In this document: one piece after another, positions 53,985-62,731 of the stretch
How positions within the stretch are numbered: position 1 is the stretch's first letter
Layout of the letters: every line of letters begins with the position of its first letter
Source: Atopobium minutum
Lineage (GTDB): Bacteria; Actinomycetota; Coriobacteriia; Coriobacteriales; Atopobiaceae
Assembly (NCBI GenBank): GCA_900105895.1
Contig: FNSH01000001.1
Coordinates: 868,001-932,000 of the forward strand
Length of the DNA stretch: 64,000 nt
Direction of reading: 5' to 3'
Made by a program: the position numbers and the translations under genes
Notes under the pieces: model-generated
What the model was told of the DNA's origin: nothing
The model's input: only the letters and a program-made list of their open reading frames with translations
Databases searched by the model: none

Positions 53985-55937
53985 TTAAATGTCCAGAAAG
54001 CGCACGTCACGCGCATGGGTTTGAATAAAGTCTTTGCGCTTCTCTACCTGCGAGCCCATAAGATCGGAAACCGCCCTATTAGCCGCCATAGCATCATCGA
54101 TTGTCACACGCAAAAGGATGCGGTTCTTTGGTTCCATCGTGGTGCTCCACAGCTGTTCGGGGTCCATCTCACCAAGACCCTTATAGCGCTGAACGGTGTA
54201 CTTAGAAGAATCCGTAAACTGACGTGCCTCTAAAGCAAGCTCTTCATCGGTATAAATATATTTACCGTTCTTGTGACCTTTAGGCTTAAGTTGATAAAGA
54301 GGTGGCTGGGCTACGTAAATGTAGCCAGCGTCAATCATGGGTTTCATATAGCGATAGAAGAAGGTAAGCAGCAAAATACGAATGTGCGCACCGTCTACAT
54401 CAGCGTCCGTCATGATAACAATCTTATGATATCGAGCTTTTTGGATATCAAACTCCTCACCAATGCCCGTACCAATTGCTGTAATAAGAGATTTAATGGT
54501 GTCAGAATCAAGCGCACGATGCTGCTGAACACGCTCCACGTTCAAAATTTTTCCGCGCAGAGGCAATACCGCCTGGATACCACGGTCGCGAGCCATCTTG
54601 GCAGAACCACCTGCGGAATCACCCTCAACAATGAACAATTCTGTTCGAGCGGCATCTTTTTCTGAACAATCTGCTAGCTTACCAGGCATGGAAGAACCTA
54701 GGAGTGGCGATTTGCGTGTAGCCTGACGTGCCTTTTGAGCAGCCAAGCGACCCTTTGCTGCTTGCATGGCCTTTTTACAAATATCTTTTGCTTGGGTAGG
54801 ATGCTCTTCCAGATACTCTGCCAAACCATTGGATACCACACGGTTGGTAAGCGTACGCATATAAGAACTACCCAGTTTTGCCTTAGTTTGGCCCTCAAAC
54901 TGCGGATCGGGCAGCTTAACGGAAATAACCGCCGTTAGACCTTCTCGAATATCATCACCTTGAAGATCGGGATCTTTTCCTTTTATTAGATTATTTTTCT
55001 TAGCGTACTCATTGATCACTTTAGTAAGGGCATTACGAAAACCGGTAAGGTGCATGCCGCCCTCTTCGGTAAAGATGTCATTTGCAAAAGAAAGCGTACG
55101 CTCCGAGAAGCCCTTATTCCATTGCAGCGCAACTTCTACCTCACCCATTTGAGAAGCAGGGGCACTTGGATCAGATTTGCCTTCAATAAAAATAGGCTTG
55201 GAAAGACCTTGCAAAACATCTTTGCCATCGTTGAGGAACTTAACAAAGTCCACAATGCCACCAGCATAGCAGTACTCAACGGTACGAGGCGTTAGCTCGC
55301 GCTCGTCCGTCAAAATGATCTTAAGGTTACGGTTGAGAAACGCTGTTTCCTGCAGGCGATCATTCAGTACATCAAAGTTATAGGTGGTTGTTTCAAAAAT
55401 TTCTTCATCTGGCCAAAATGTAACCGTTGTACCAGTAGTTTTAGTCTTGCCAACCTTAGTCATCTTTTTGGTGGTTTTACCACGAGAAAATTCCATCTCA
55501 TAAATAAAACCATCACGCTTTACCTGCGCAATAAGACGTTTAGAAAGAGCATTTACAACAGAAATACCTACGCCATGAAGACCGCCCGAAACCTTATAAG
55601 CTGTGTTATCAAACTTACCACCAGCGTGCAAAATAGTAAGAACAACCTCAAGTGTAGGAATCTTCTTTTTAGGATGTATGGCTACCGGAATACCGCGACC
55701 ATTATCTTCTACCGTAATAGAATTGTCGGGATGTACGGTTACCTTAATCTTTTTACAAAACCCTGCCATGGCTTCATCTACTGAGTTGTCTACAATCTCC
55801 CATACCAAGTGATGAAGTCCAGATGCAGAGGTGGTACCAATATACATACCAGGACGCTTACGAACTGCTTCGAGGCCTTCAAGAATTTGAATTTCATCGA
55901 CATCGTAAGAGTTCTCTTTTTTCGTTTGAGCTGCCAC
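53985..55937 (-). CDS. gyrB: DNA gyrase subunit B
   Basis: 650 aa from a GTG at 55937. GHKL ATPase motifs (EIVDNSVDEAMAG, DNGRGIPV, GGLHGVGISVVNALS), the TOPRIM segment (LFIVEGDSAGGSAK, MTDADVDGAHI) and PLYQLKPKGHKNGKYIY are all present. It supplies ATP-driven supercoiling with GyrA. It lies 21 bp upstream of gyrA and downstream of recF-DUF721 by 184 bp, the usual origin order. Confidence 0.97.
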   Translation of the reverse strand: MAAQTKKENSYDVDEIQILEGLEAVRKRPGMYIGTTSASGLHHLVWEIVDNSVDEAMAGFCKKIKVTVHPDNSITVEDNGRGIPVAIHPKKKIPTLEVVLTILHAGGKFDNTAYKVSGGLHGVGISVVNALSKRLIAQVKRDGFIYEMEFSRGKTTKKMTKVGKTKTTGTTVTFWPDEEIFETTTYNFDVLNDRLQETAFLNRNLKIILTDERELTPRTVEYCYAGGIVDFVKFLNDGKDVLQGLSKPIFIEGKSDPSAPASQMGEVEVALQWNKGFSERTLSFANDIFTEEGGMHLTGFRNALTKVINEYAKKNNLIKGKDPDLQGDDIREGLTAVISVKLPDPQFEGQTKAKLGSSYMRTLTNRVVSNGLAEYLEEHPTQAKDICKKAMQAAKGRLAAQKARQATRKSPLLGSSMPGKLADCSEKDAARTELFIVEGDSAGGSAKMARDRGIQAVLPLRGKILNVERVQQHRALDSDTIKSLITAIGTGIGEEFDIQKARYHKIVIMTDADVDGAHIRILLLTFFYRYMKPMIDAGYIYVAQPPLYQLKPKGHKNGKYIYTDEELALEARQFTDSSKYTVQRYKGLGEMDPEQLWSTTMEPKNRILLRVTIDDAMAANRAVSDLMGSQVEKRKDFIQTHARDVRFLDI

Positions 55938-56073
55938 TACCCGTCCCTTCTATGAAAATAAAATTGTGCTCAATGACTTGGCTGTACAACCAACACTGTT
56001 GAAGTGACTATAAATTTTACTCGTTTTGTTCGTTTATGACTATGCCTGTGTAAAAAAGCTTATTTTGAACACT

Positions 56074-56101
56074 TAAAAATGCCTCTGTAAAGCTTTCAGA
56101 G
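56074..56101 (-). terminator. Weak terminator after DUF721 gene
   Basis: CTCTG/CAGAG at 56083-56087 and 56097-56101 flank AAAGCTTT, followed on the minus strand by ATTTTTA. It lies 20 bp past the DUF721 stop; the stem is short. Confidence 0.5.
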
Positions 56102-56121
56102 ACAATTTAACGGTAGATTAT

Positions 56122-56679
56122 CTACTTAAATGATTCCCTACTCGTTTGTCTCCTCATTGAAGAAATTATCGCGTTGTAGACTTTTGTTTTGAGTGGCTCT
56201 GAAAGTCCTTTTGTTAAGTCATGTGCTTGCTTTTTTTGTTTTTGAGTAAGTTCTTGCAAAGGTGGCTTATTAGACATATCAGTTTTATCACGCTGGGATG
56301 GTGTTTGGCGTTTAGGATATTTAGATAACCTAAATTGAATATCAGATACCTCGAACCCAAAATGTGATAAACGGACTATATAGATTTCTTTATTGGTTGT
56401 AAAGTCCTGCAAAACGCCACTTTTATCTATATACACATACAATACGGGCAGACGCTTTTGTGCGGACATATCTTTTAAAAAGACTCCACAGGTATGAGCT
56501 TGTTCAAATTTTCCGTTGGCACCAAACCACGCACGGTATGCCTTTTGATTATCCGATAAACCACTAGAAAGATCTGAATTAAGTAAGCCATCCATGAGTT
56601 CAGCAGCATTATATATATGGTTTTGAACAAGCTTCATTCCCTCTGGCTGTAAATCTATAGTGCGCCGTTTATAAGCCAT
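56122..56679 (-). CDS. DUF721-family protein of the recF-gyrB interval
   Basis: 185 aa. Residues about 25-100 hold a DUF721-like segment (AYRAWFGANGKFEQAHTCGV, and the YVYIDKSGVLQDFTT strand), with a basic, Gln/Lys-rich C-terminus (TQKQKKQAHDLTKGL). Homologues occur between recF and gyrB in most Actinobacteria; the role is not established. The start overlaps the recF stop by 11 bases. Identification rests mainly on position and the partial pattern. Confidence 0.75.
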   Translation of the reverse strand: MAYKRRTIDLQPEGMKLVQNHIYNAAELMDGLLNSDLSSGLSDNQKAYRAWFGANGKFEQAHTCGVFLKDMSAQKRLPVLYVYIDKSGVLQDFTTNKEIYIVRLSHFGFEVSDIQFRLSKYPKRQTPSQRDKTDMSNKPPLQELTQKQKKQAHDLTKGLSEPLKTKVYNAIISSMRRQTSRESFK

Positions 56680-57757
56680 AAGTAATCACCTTTGCTTGTT
56701 CTAATACCTCTTTTGAAAAGTACGATGCATCCGTAGTGGTGATTACTGTTTGAATTCCTTGCGAGATAAACGACAACATTGCTTCACGGCGCCTTACGTC
56801 AAGCTCACTCATAACATCATCTAACAAAAGCAGGGGTTTCTCGCCAACAAGCTGCTGGGCAAGTTGCACTTCTGCCATTTTCCATGCCAGCATAATAGAG
56901 CGCTGCTGTCCTTGTGAACCATAGGTTCGTGCATCTACTCCATTGATACTAAAGAGAAGGTCATCTCTATGGGGGCCTACTGTTGTTTGCAGCCGACGAA
57001 GATCATCTTCACGCTTTTGTTGGAGCCTCTCATAAAAGCTTTGTTGGATTTCTTCTCGAGATAGATCAACTATGTTGTCAGAAATCGTGCTTTGGTAGGT
57101 ACAGTCCAACACTTCCCCACCAGAAATAGTTGTATAGGCATTTTGAATAAGCGGAACTAGCTGCTTAAAGAGGCCAATCCTGTGTGAAAGAAGGGTAGCG
57201 CCACCCAAAGCGATGGATTCATCCCATGCAGTAAGTACTGAGGTATCTACAAAAGGATCTTTAAGAAGGGCGTTGCGTTGCTCAATTGCACGGGTATAGG
57301 TACGCAATACATTGTTATAACTTTTATGCGCTTGAGAGCCAAAGGCATCAAGAGCGGTACGCCTGTAGCTTGCAGAGCCTTTAATGCTATTTAGATCATC
57401 AGGACAAAACAAGATAGACATACGAGTACCAAGAAGATCTTGAGCTCGACAGGCCTTGCCGTTGCGCTTAAAGGTTTTTTTATTTGCAGTAACAGTGCAC
57501 TCAACCGTAACAACACGCCCGTCCCCCTCAAGCCGCGCACAGGCACGACCTTGTTCTTCTCCATGTAAGAGCAACTCTGAAGCGCGGGCGTGTCTAAAAG
57601 ATGATCCTGTTGTTAGGAGATGCAACGCTTCTATTGTATTGGTCTTACCTACTGCATTAGGACCAATAAGAATAGTAGTCCCCTGACCCATGATAAGAGT
57701 CTTATCTTGGGCATTTCTAAAGTGTATGAGTGAAAGTTCGCGGACTAACAGCGACAC
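56669..57757 (-). CDS. recF: DNA replication and repair protein RecF
   Basis: 362 aa from a GTG at 57757. Walker A (TTILIGPNAVGKTNTIEAL), ABC signature region (TYGSQGQQRSIMLAWKMAEV) and Walker B (LLLLDDVMSELD) are visible. It loads RecA at gaps with RecO and RecR. It lies 3 bp from dnaN and overlaps the DUF721 gene, as in many bacterial origins. Confidence 0.97.
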   Translation of the reverse strand: MSLLVRELSLIHFRNAQDKTLIMGQGTTILIGPNAVGKTNTIEALHLLTTGSSFRHARASELLLHGEEQGRACARLEGDGRVVTVECTVTANKKTFKRNGKACRAQDLLGTRMSILFCPDDLNSIKGSASYRRTALDAFGSQAHKSYNNVLRTYTRAIEQRNALLKDPFVDTSVLTAWDESIALGGATLLSHRIGLFKQLVPLIQNAYTTISGGEVLDCTYQSTISDNIVDLSREEIQQSFYERLQQKREDDLRRLQTTVGPHRDDLLFSINGVDARTYGSQGQQRSIMLAWKMAEVQLAQQLVGEKPLLLLDDVMSELDVRRREAMLSFISQGIQTVITTTDASYFSKEVLEQAKVITYGL

Positions 57758-57760
57758 AAA

Positions 57761-58864
57761 CTACATCCTTACGGGCATGAGCAAATACAAATAGTTAATC
57801 TTTCCCCAAGTCTTAAAGACCGCAGGGCGCATTGCGTCTTGCAGCTCAAGTGTAAGTTGCGCGTCAGAACCCGCTGCAGAAACACAATCCTCTATATAGC
57901 GATAATTAAGTGCAATGGTCATAGGATTGCCTTCTACTTCTACTGGTAGCGTTTCAGACGCTTCCCCCATATCAGGAGAAGAAGTAGAGAGCTTAATACT
58001 TGCCTCATCCATATTAATATCCATACAAACCTTGGGATTAGTGGTAGAGATGGTACTTACACGCCTAAGAGCACCAGAAAGATCAGATGAAGACAATTTT
58101 ATTGTTGTTTGACTTGAAGTGGGAAGAAGTTGCTTGTAGTTAGGGAAATTGCCCTCAATACGACGGGAAACATAAGTAGTATCACCAAAAACAAAAACAA
58201 CTTGACTATCAGTACTGCCAATTAAGATAGTCTCGCTCTCTGATGGAATAGTAAGCACATCATGAAATACGGTACCGGGAATAATCATCTCAAAGCCATC
58301 GTTAAGTGCAGAAGTTTCCACGTTGGTATCGCAGACCGCCAAGCGGAAAGAGTCCGTTGCTACTAAACGAATCACGTTATTTTCGACAGTCATTAAAACG
58401 CCGGACAATACAGGGCGAGAAGTGTCTTTTGAAGTTGCACGGTATACTTTATCTACCATTGTAGAAAGTAATGTAGCAGGAAGTTCTACAGACCTTTCGA
58501 GCACAAACTCAGGAAACTCTGGGAAGTCTACAGGATTGAGCACAATCAAATTAAACTGAGAAGATCCGCAGGTTATCGTACACATTGAGCTAGTTGTAGT
58601 AAAACGAATGGTCCCACCACTAAGGTTTTTTACAATATTAAGGAGCGTTTTACCAGATAAAACTGTTTGGCCAGGATCTTCTACATTAGCAGGAATCTTG
58701 CAGCGAATAGAAATGGAAAGATCGGTAGATTGCAACTCTAACATACCGTCTGCTGCTGACAGATGAACTCCTGTAAGAATAGGAAGAGTTGCATTAGAAC
58801 TCATACCTTTACTTACAATAGAAAGAGCCTTTGCTAAAGAAGACTGACTTACGGAGAAAATCAT
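57761..58864 (-). CDS. dnaN: DNA polymerase III beta clamp
   Basis: 367 aa. MIFSVSQSSLAKALSIVSKG, ATLPILTGVHLSAADGMLEL, ATDSFRLAVCDTNV and the C-terminal KTWGKINYLYLLMPVRM are the clamp pattern. It encircles DNA and tethers the polymerase. AAGGGG ribosome site. Second gene of the dnaA operon after a 240-bp gap. Confidence 0.97.
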   Translation of the reverse strand: MIFSVSQSSLAKALSIVSKGMSSNATLPILTGVHLSAADGMLELQSTDLSISIRCKIPANVEDPGQTVLSGKTLLNIVKNLSGGTIRFTTTSSMCTITCGSSQFNLIVLNPVDFPEFPEFVLERSVELPATLLSTMVDKVYRATSKDTSRPVLSGVLMTVENNVIRLVATDSFRLAVCDTNVETSALNDGFEMIIPGTVFHDVLTIPSESETILIGSTDSQVVFVFGDTTYVSRRIEGNFPNYKQLLPTSSQTTIKLSSSDLSGALRRVSTISTTNPKVCMDINMDEASIKLSTSSPDMGEASETLPVEVEGNPMTIALNYRYIEDCVSAAGSDAQLTLELQDAMRPAVFKTWGKINYLYLLMPVRM

Positions 58865-59104
58865 GAACGTGCCCCTTATATATATTACTTATTTAACAAT
58901 AAAGAACTTAGTAATAATAATGCTTGTTGAAACGTTTAAATATTAATCTTTGTGCTGGTTGATGCCTAAAAGTTTGTATCCCATCTATTGAAACTTTTTC
59001 TACACTCCTTACGTTTCTTAAATTGTAGAAAACTCATATTACAAAAATCAAACACTTACCAACACAACTTGAAAGGTCTTTGAGAGCTTTTTAACACTCC
59101 TTAC
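58865..59104. promoter_or_regulatory. dnaA-dnaN intergenic region with two DnaA-box-like sites
   Basis: TTTTCTACA at 58996-59004 and its complement TGTAGAAAA at 59024-59032 differ from TTTTCCACA at one position. AT-rich flanks suit an origin-associated segment. No ORF. It likely contributes to oriC or to dnaN expression. Confidence 0.55.
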
Positions 59105-60682
59105 TTAGTCATTGAGAATTATGTCTTTTAGCTGCATAACTCTATCGTATAGAACACGAGACTCTTTAATTGCTTTTTCTGCCTCGCTTACACTGTAATA
59201 AACAGTTGCGTGCTTTCGTCCGCCAACATGCTTACCAATCTGTTCTAAGGTGTTGTCTGTCATTTCACGTGCAAGATAACAAACAATCTGACGCGGCATC
59301 ATAATCTCTTTTTTTCTGGTTTGTCCAACAATGTCAGAGTGAGATACGTGATATGCGTCCTCTACAACCTTTAAGATCTGATTGATAGTAACTACCCGCT
59401 GCGACGTACCAAACTTTTGTGTAGCCAGCTTGATAATACCTTCTCTTTCAAGGGTCTTACCAGCGCGTTCACACTTAGTTGCTTCTAAAAGACAGCTTTG
59501 GCAAAAACTTTCAATCACACGGATATTTGTGCCCGCGCGATCTGCCATAAGATGCAGGTTTTCTTCTGAAATTGTGCCTTCAAAACCCACCAGCTTTTCT
59601 CGCTGAGCATCCTCTTTGGCACGTTTATAAAAATTTTTAATGAGCGCAAGCTTAAGATCATAGTCCGGTGTTTGGATAGGGCAAGCAAAACCAGAATCTA
59701 AACGAGAAATAATACGCTCGTCAAAATCCTGATTGCCCAGCCCTAGCTCTGCGGGCGATTTATCTGCTGCAAGAACTATTTGCTTCCCATGGTCTACCAG
59801 ATAGTTGAACAAATCAAAGAAAAATCCAACGCTACCAGGGCCTTTAAGAAATTGAATATCGTCAATGATAAGAATGTCAATATCGCGATAATTTCTACGA
59901 AATGCCTCTTTTACCTCTGCAGAGGTCTCGCTCATTGCGGTGACATACTCACTGATAAAATCATGGCTTACACGATATACGCAAAGCTTATTGATATTAT
60001 TTTGAAGAATGTAGTTTTGAACAGCTTTAAGAAGATGGGTCTTGCCTAGACCACTTCGACCATATATAAAAAGTGGATTGTAATTTTTAACGCCATCCGC
60101 TACCTGCTTTGCTGCTTGTAGAGCCAGCATATTCTCTTCACCTTCAACAAAGCGGTTAAAGGTGAGTTTAGAATCGTTTTCTGTTACATCTGCAATCAAA
60201 GGGTTTGCTGTGCGGCGCTGTTCCAAACTGGGTGTTTGCTGGTTTGTAGAAACTAAAGTGGTTGGTACTGGATTATACGCAGCTGTATTTTGAGTCTGTG
60301 CGCTCAGTTGCGAGTTTGTACTATATGTAGATAAACTATCACTTATAGTATTTTGTGTAGCAAGGTTTTGGAGTTCCGTTTGAGAAACAACAGATGAAGT
60401 CTTCACTACGGGTTTTGCTGCAAGATTAATTTCTACAGTAAAGGCAATGTGTTCAAAAGCTACTTGCTCCAAGCACTTCTCGATAAGCGGCGTGATCTTC
60501 TCAATTTGAAGTTTCATAAAGCGCGAGGGTGCGAGCACCGAAATAGAATCACCAGTAAAAGAATAAGGTGTGCATTTTTCTAACATAGCGCACTTAGAAG
60601 CACCTAATTCTTCCATTCCCATTGCTAAATCAAGCACGTCGCTCCACAGTGCTTGTGCGTAGGAATCTACTGTGTTTTCCAT
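59105..60682 (-). CDS. dnaA: Chromosomal replication initiator DnaA
   Basis: 525 aa. Domain I is residues about 1-90; domain II is a Thr/Ser/Gln-rich linker (about 90-170); the AAA+ domain has Walker A GRSGLGKTHLLKAV and Walker B IDILIIDDIQFL; domain IV ends with the box-recognition signature RQIVCYLAREMTDNTLEQIG then KHVGGRKHATVYYS. In Escherichia coli the key triad is D-H-T within GRDHTTV; here it is GRKHATV, so base contacts may differ. It melts the origin. It is the first gene of the leftward replication cluster. Confidence 0.96.
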   Translation of the reverse strand: MENTVDSYAQALWSDVLDLAMGMEELGASKCAMLEKCTPYSFTGDSISVLAPSRFMKLQIEKITPLIEKCLEQVAFEHIAFTVEINLAAKPVVKTSSVVSQTELQNLATQNTISDSLSTYSTNSQLSAQTQNTAAYNPVPTTLVSTNQQTPSLEQRRTANPLIADVTENDSKLTFNRFVEGEENMLALQAAKQVADGVKNYNPLFIYGRSGLGKTHLLKAVQNYILQNNINKLCVYRVSHDFISEYVTAMSETSAEVKEAFRRNYRDIDILIIDDIQFLKGPGSVGFFFDLFNYLVDHGKQIVLAADKSPAELGLGNQDFDERIISRLDSGFACPIQTPDYDLKLALIKNFYKRAKEDAQREKLVGFEGTISEENLHLMADRAGTNIRVIESFCQSCLLEATKCERAGKTLEREGIIKLATQKFGTSQRVVTINQILKVVEDAYHVSHSDIVGQTRKKEIMMPRQIVCYLAREMTDNTLEQIGKHVGGRKHATVYYSVSEAEKAIKESRVLYDRVMQLKDIILND

Positions 60683-60756
60683 TGCCCCACCAAACGTTGC
60701 CTTAAGATTGTAGAAAACTCATTATATGAGATTCTGTGGGGAATGTCGAAAACTCT
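60683..60756. promoter_or_regulatory. Gap upstream of dnaA with two DnaA-box-like sites
   Basis: TGTAGAAAA at 60709-60717 and TGTCGAAAA at 60744-60752, both one mismatch from the TTTTCCACA form, lie between dnaA and the upstream ATPase gene. They could mediate dnaA autoregulation. Confidence 0.5.
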
Positions 60757-61671
60757 CTAATGTTTGCTGATCGATTTTACATATGCCTTGCCCAGCGCCG
60801 TTAATTGGCGTTTTTGTCCCGTTTTATGTGTGAGACCAAGCTCGTCTAACATTTTAAGTTCGCGCGACCAGGTTGGTTGAGAACCACCAAACTGCTCTAC
60901 AAGTTCTTTTCCGCCAACTTCTGGTTTTGTCGAGAAAAGCGTTAGGACTTGTTGTCCACGTGAGCTCAGGTTTATTTCTAAAGACGGGTCAGTTGTAGGT
61001 GTTTGTACTGGTTTTGTAGCTGATGAAAAATCTGCATGCCGAGCGGATATGCCAGGCTGGTTTAGAGTTTGATCAGAATAAGCGGCTTGCTTGGTTATGG
61101 GCTGAGAAGAAGCATGTGGAGTAATAGGAAGAGATTCCTCCCCCATAGGACGAGTAGAAATTGTCACAATAGTACCGGATGAAATATTGTCTTGAATAGA
61201 GAGTGAACCGCCCTTATCAAGCATATATTGTTGAGCGATTGGCAAGCCAGAACCAACTCCACGGATATAGTGTTTCATCAGGTCTGTCGCAGATGTGGTA
61301 CCAAATTGCAGCGCCTTTTCTTTTTCTTTAATTCCAGGACCCTGATCACAAAAACGAATGGTATTTCCGCCATCTAAAATGGTGATAGTGGGTTCAATAA
61401 ATTCTGCATGAATATAGTTTTCTACTATTTCGCGAATGATAGTAAAAGGAATAGTTCCACCTTGTTCATGAGAAAGTTTTGTAACCGTTTCTGTAAGGGA
61501 TGAAAGAAAATCACGAATATTGCTTGGTTCTAACACGACAACACGGGGTGTAACAGCAGGATCATCATATACAGCGATACGCGCAGGATAGGAAACAATA
61601 CTATCTTCTGCAAGTGAATTATGAGGTTTTTTGGCTTCTTCCTCTACAAAAGGAAAGAAATCCCGTGCCAT
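60757..61671 (-). CDS. GHKL ATPase with C-terminal winged helix, next to oriC
   Basis: 304 aa from the ATG at 61671 (AAGGAG upstream). The N-terminal about 170 residues show histidine-kinase-like ATPase motifs: N box REIVENYIHAEF, G1 DQGPGIKEKEKALQFGTTS, and G2 GVGSGLPIAQQYM, with no His phosphoacceptor. A linker (Pro/Ser/Gln rich) joins a winged-helix domain (GQQVLTLFSTKPEVGGKELV, GSQPTWSRELKMLDELGLT). An ATP-controlled DNA-binding protein is plausible. Its position between dnaA and rpmH suggests a role in initiation or dnaA control. Not a sensor kinase as far as the sequence shows. Confidence 0.8.
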   Translation of the reverse strand: MARDFFPFVEEEAKKPHNSLAEDSIVSYPARIAVYDDPAVTPRVVVLEPSNIRDFLSSLTETVTKLSHEQGGTIPFTIIREIVENYIHAEFIEPTITILDGGNTIRFCDQGPGIKEKEKALQFGTTSATDLMKHYIRGVGSGLPIAQQYMLDKGGSLSIQDNISSGTIVTISTRPMGEESLPITPHASSQPITKQAAYSDQTLNQPGISARHADFSSATKPVQTPTTDPSLEINLSSRGQQVLTLFSTKPEVGGKELVEQFGGSQPTWSRELKMLDELGLTHKTGQKRQLTALGKAYVKSISKH

Positions 61672-62006
61672 ACATGACTCCTTTATCAACAAACTTTCGT
61701 CCCTTGTTGAAAGTTTCAAAAAATAACTTTCACGTTGAAGAAAAGTTTTCAACAGCTGATAAAAACTTGTCGATAAGTGCGTGAAAGTGAATGAAAACTC
61801 ATGAAAGATAATAACAGTTAAGACATAAGTATTCAGCAATGAATACTTTTTCTTTTGCTAAGAATGAAATTTCATGGCAGATTATGAATAAAAAGTTACC
61901 TAAACCATGAACTTAAGAGGAACATTGACAGAAAGCAGTGGTATTCCCTACAATTCTAAGGCTTGATATAAGAATTCACCAACCTGTAATCCAGGAGGAA
62001 TAAAAA
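61672..62006. other. Likely oriC core: four DnaA-box-like sites and AT-rich stretch
   Basis: 335 bp between the divergent ATPase gene and rpmH. Near-consensus DnaA boxes: TTATCAACA 61683-61691, TGTTGAAAG 61705-61713, TTTTCAACA 61746-61754 and TGTCGATAA 61768-61776, each one or two mismatches from TTATCCACA/TTTTCCACA. AT-rich DNA at about 61790-61900 could be the unwinding element. Gene direction changes here (leftward dnaA cluster, rightward rpmH cluster), as expected for a bidirectional origin. Confidence 0.65.
61925..61954 (+). promoter_or_regulatory. Sigma-70-type promoter for rpmH operon
   Basis: TTGACA at 61925-61930, an 18-base spacer, TACAAT at 61949-61954. Transcription would begin about 40 bases before rpmH. 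Confidence 0.75.
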
Positions 62007-62141
62007 ATGAAGCGTACTTATCAACCAAACAAGCGCCGTCGTGCTAAGACTCACGGTTTCCGTGCTCGCATGGCTACAAAAGCAGGACGTGATGTTCTGT
62101 CTCGCCGTCGTGCTAAGGGTCGTAAGCGTCTCACCGTTTAA
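62007..62141 (+). CDS. rpmH: 50S ribosomal protein L34
   Basis: 44 aa from the ATG at 62007 (AGGAGG upstream), too short for a simple ORF scan. [20 protein letters not shown], then [20 protein letters not shown], is invariant L34. First gene of the rpmH-rnpA-yidD-yidC-jag operon. Confidence 0.98.
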   Translation: MKRTYQPNKRRRAKTHGFRARMATKAGRDVLSRRRAKGRKRLTV

Positions 62142-62149
62142 GGCATCTT

Positions 62150-62464
62150 ATGGAGACCATCAAATCCAAACAGGAATTTGAGCGGGTCTTCACTAATGGT
62201 AAGCGTGCATCACATCCACTCGTACGCATTACGTTTGTTAAAGAAGATCAAAACGCTCCAACAAGAATTGCATTCGTAGCTGCTAAAAGACTAGGAAATG
62301 CAGTTTTTCGCAATCGTTGTAAGCGTGTTCTCCGAGAGGCCGCCCGCAGGAGTGATATTCCTCGGGACGGTCTTTCTGTGATTTTCTTTGCAACCAACAA
62401 AACAGCTAATGCGTCAGTACGTGAGCTTGATACAGCGCTGCAACACCTTTACAAAAGGTTTTGA
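62150..62464 (+). CDS. rnpA: Ribonuclease P protein component
   Basis: 104 aa. [16 protein letters not shown] begins the fold and [19 protein letters not shown] is the RNase P RNA-binding motif. It assists tRNA 5'-end maturation with the rnpB RNA, which is not in this window. 8 bp after rpmH. Confidence 0.96.
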   Translation: METIKSKQEFERVFTNGKRASHPLVRITFVKEDQNAPTRIAFVAAKRLGNAVFRNRCKRVLREAARRSDIPRDGLSVIFFATNKTANASVRELDTALQHLYKRF

Positions 62465-62486
62465 GGGGCTTAGGGAGTGTAAAACA

Positions 62487-62708
62487 ATGACGAGTAAAGC
62501 GGCTCAAACTGCCATTTGTATCGTCAAGTTTTATCAAAAATGGATATCTCCAGCACTACCGGATTCATGTATCTACTCCCCCACCTGCTCTCAATATGCA
62601 ATTGAAGCACTGTATAAACATGGCTTTATTAAAGGCTTATGGTTAGCTCTAAAGAGGATTGCACGCTGCCATCCATTTCATAAAGGTGGATATGATCCTG
62701 TTCCTTAA
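62487..62708 (+). CDS. yidD: Membrane protein insertion efficiency factor YidD
   Basis: 74 aa from the ATG at 62487 (AGGGAG upstream); the frame is open further upstream inside rnpA but without a ribosome site. [36 protein letters not shown] and [13 protein letters not shown] are characteristic. It acts with YidC in membrane insertion. Confidence 0.95.
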   Translation: MTSKAAQTAICIVKFYQKWISPALPDSCIYSPTCSQYAIEALYKHGFIKGLWLALKRIARCHPFHKGGYDPVP

Positions 62709-62731
62709 TAATCTACACGTGCGGAGGAAAC

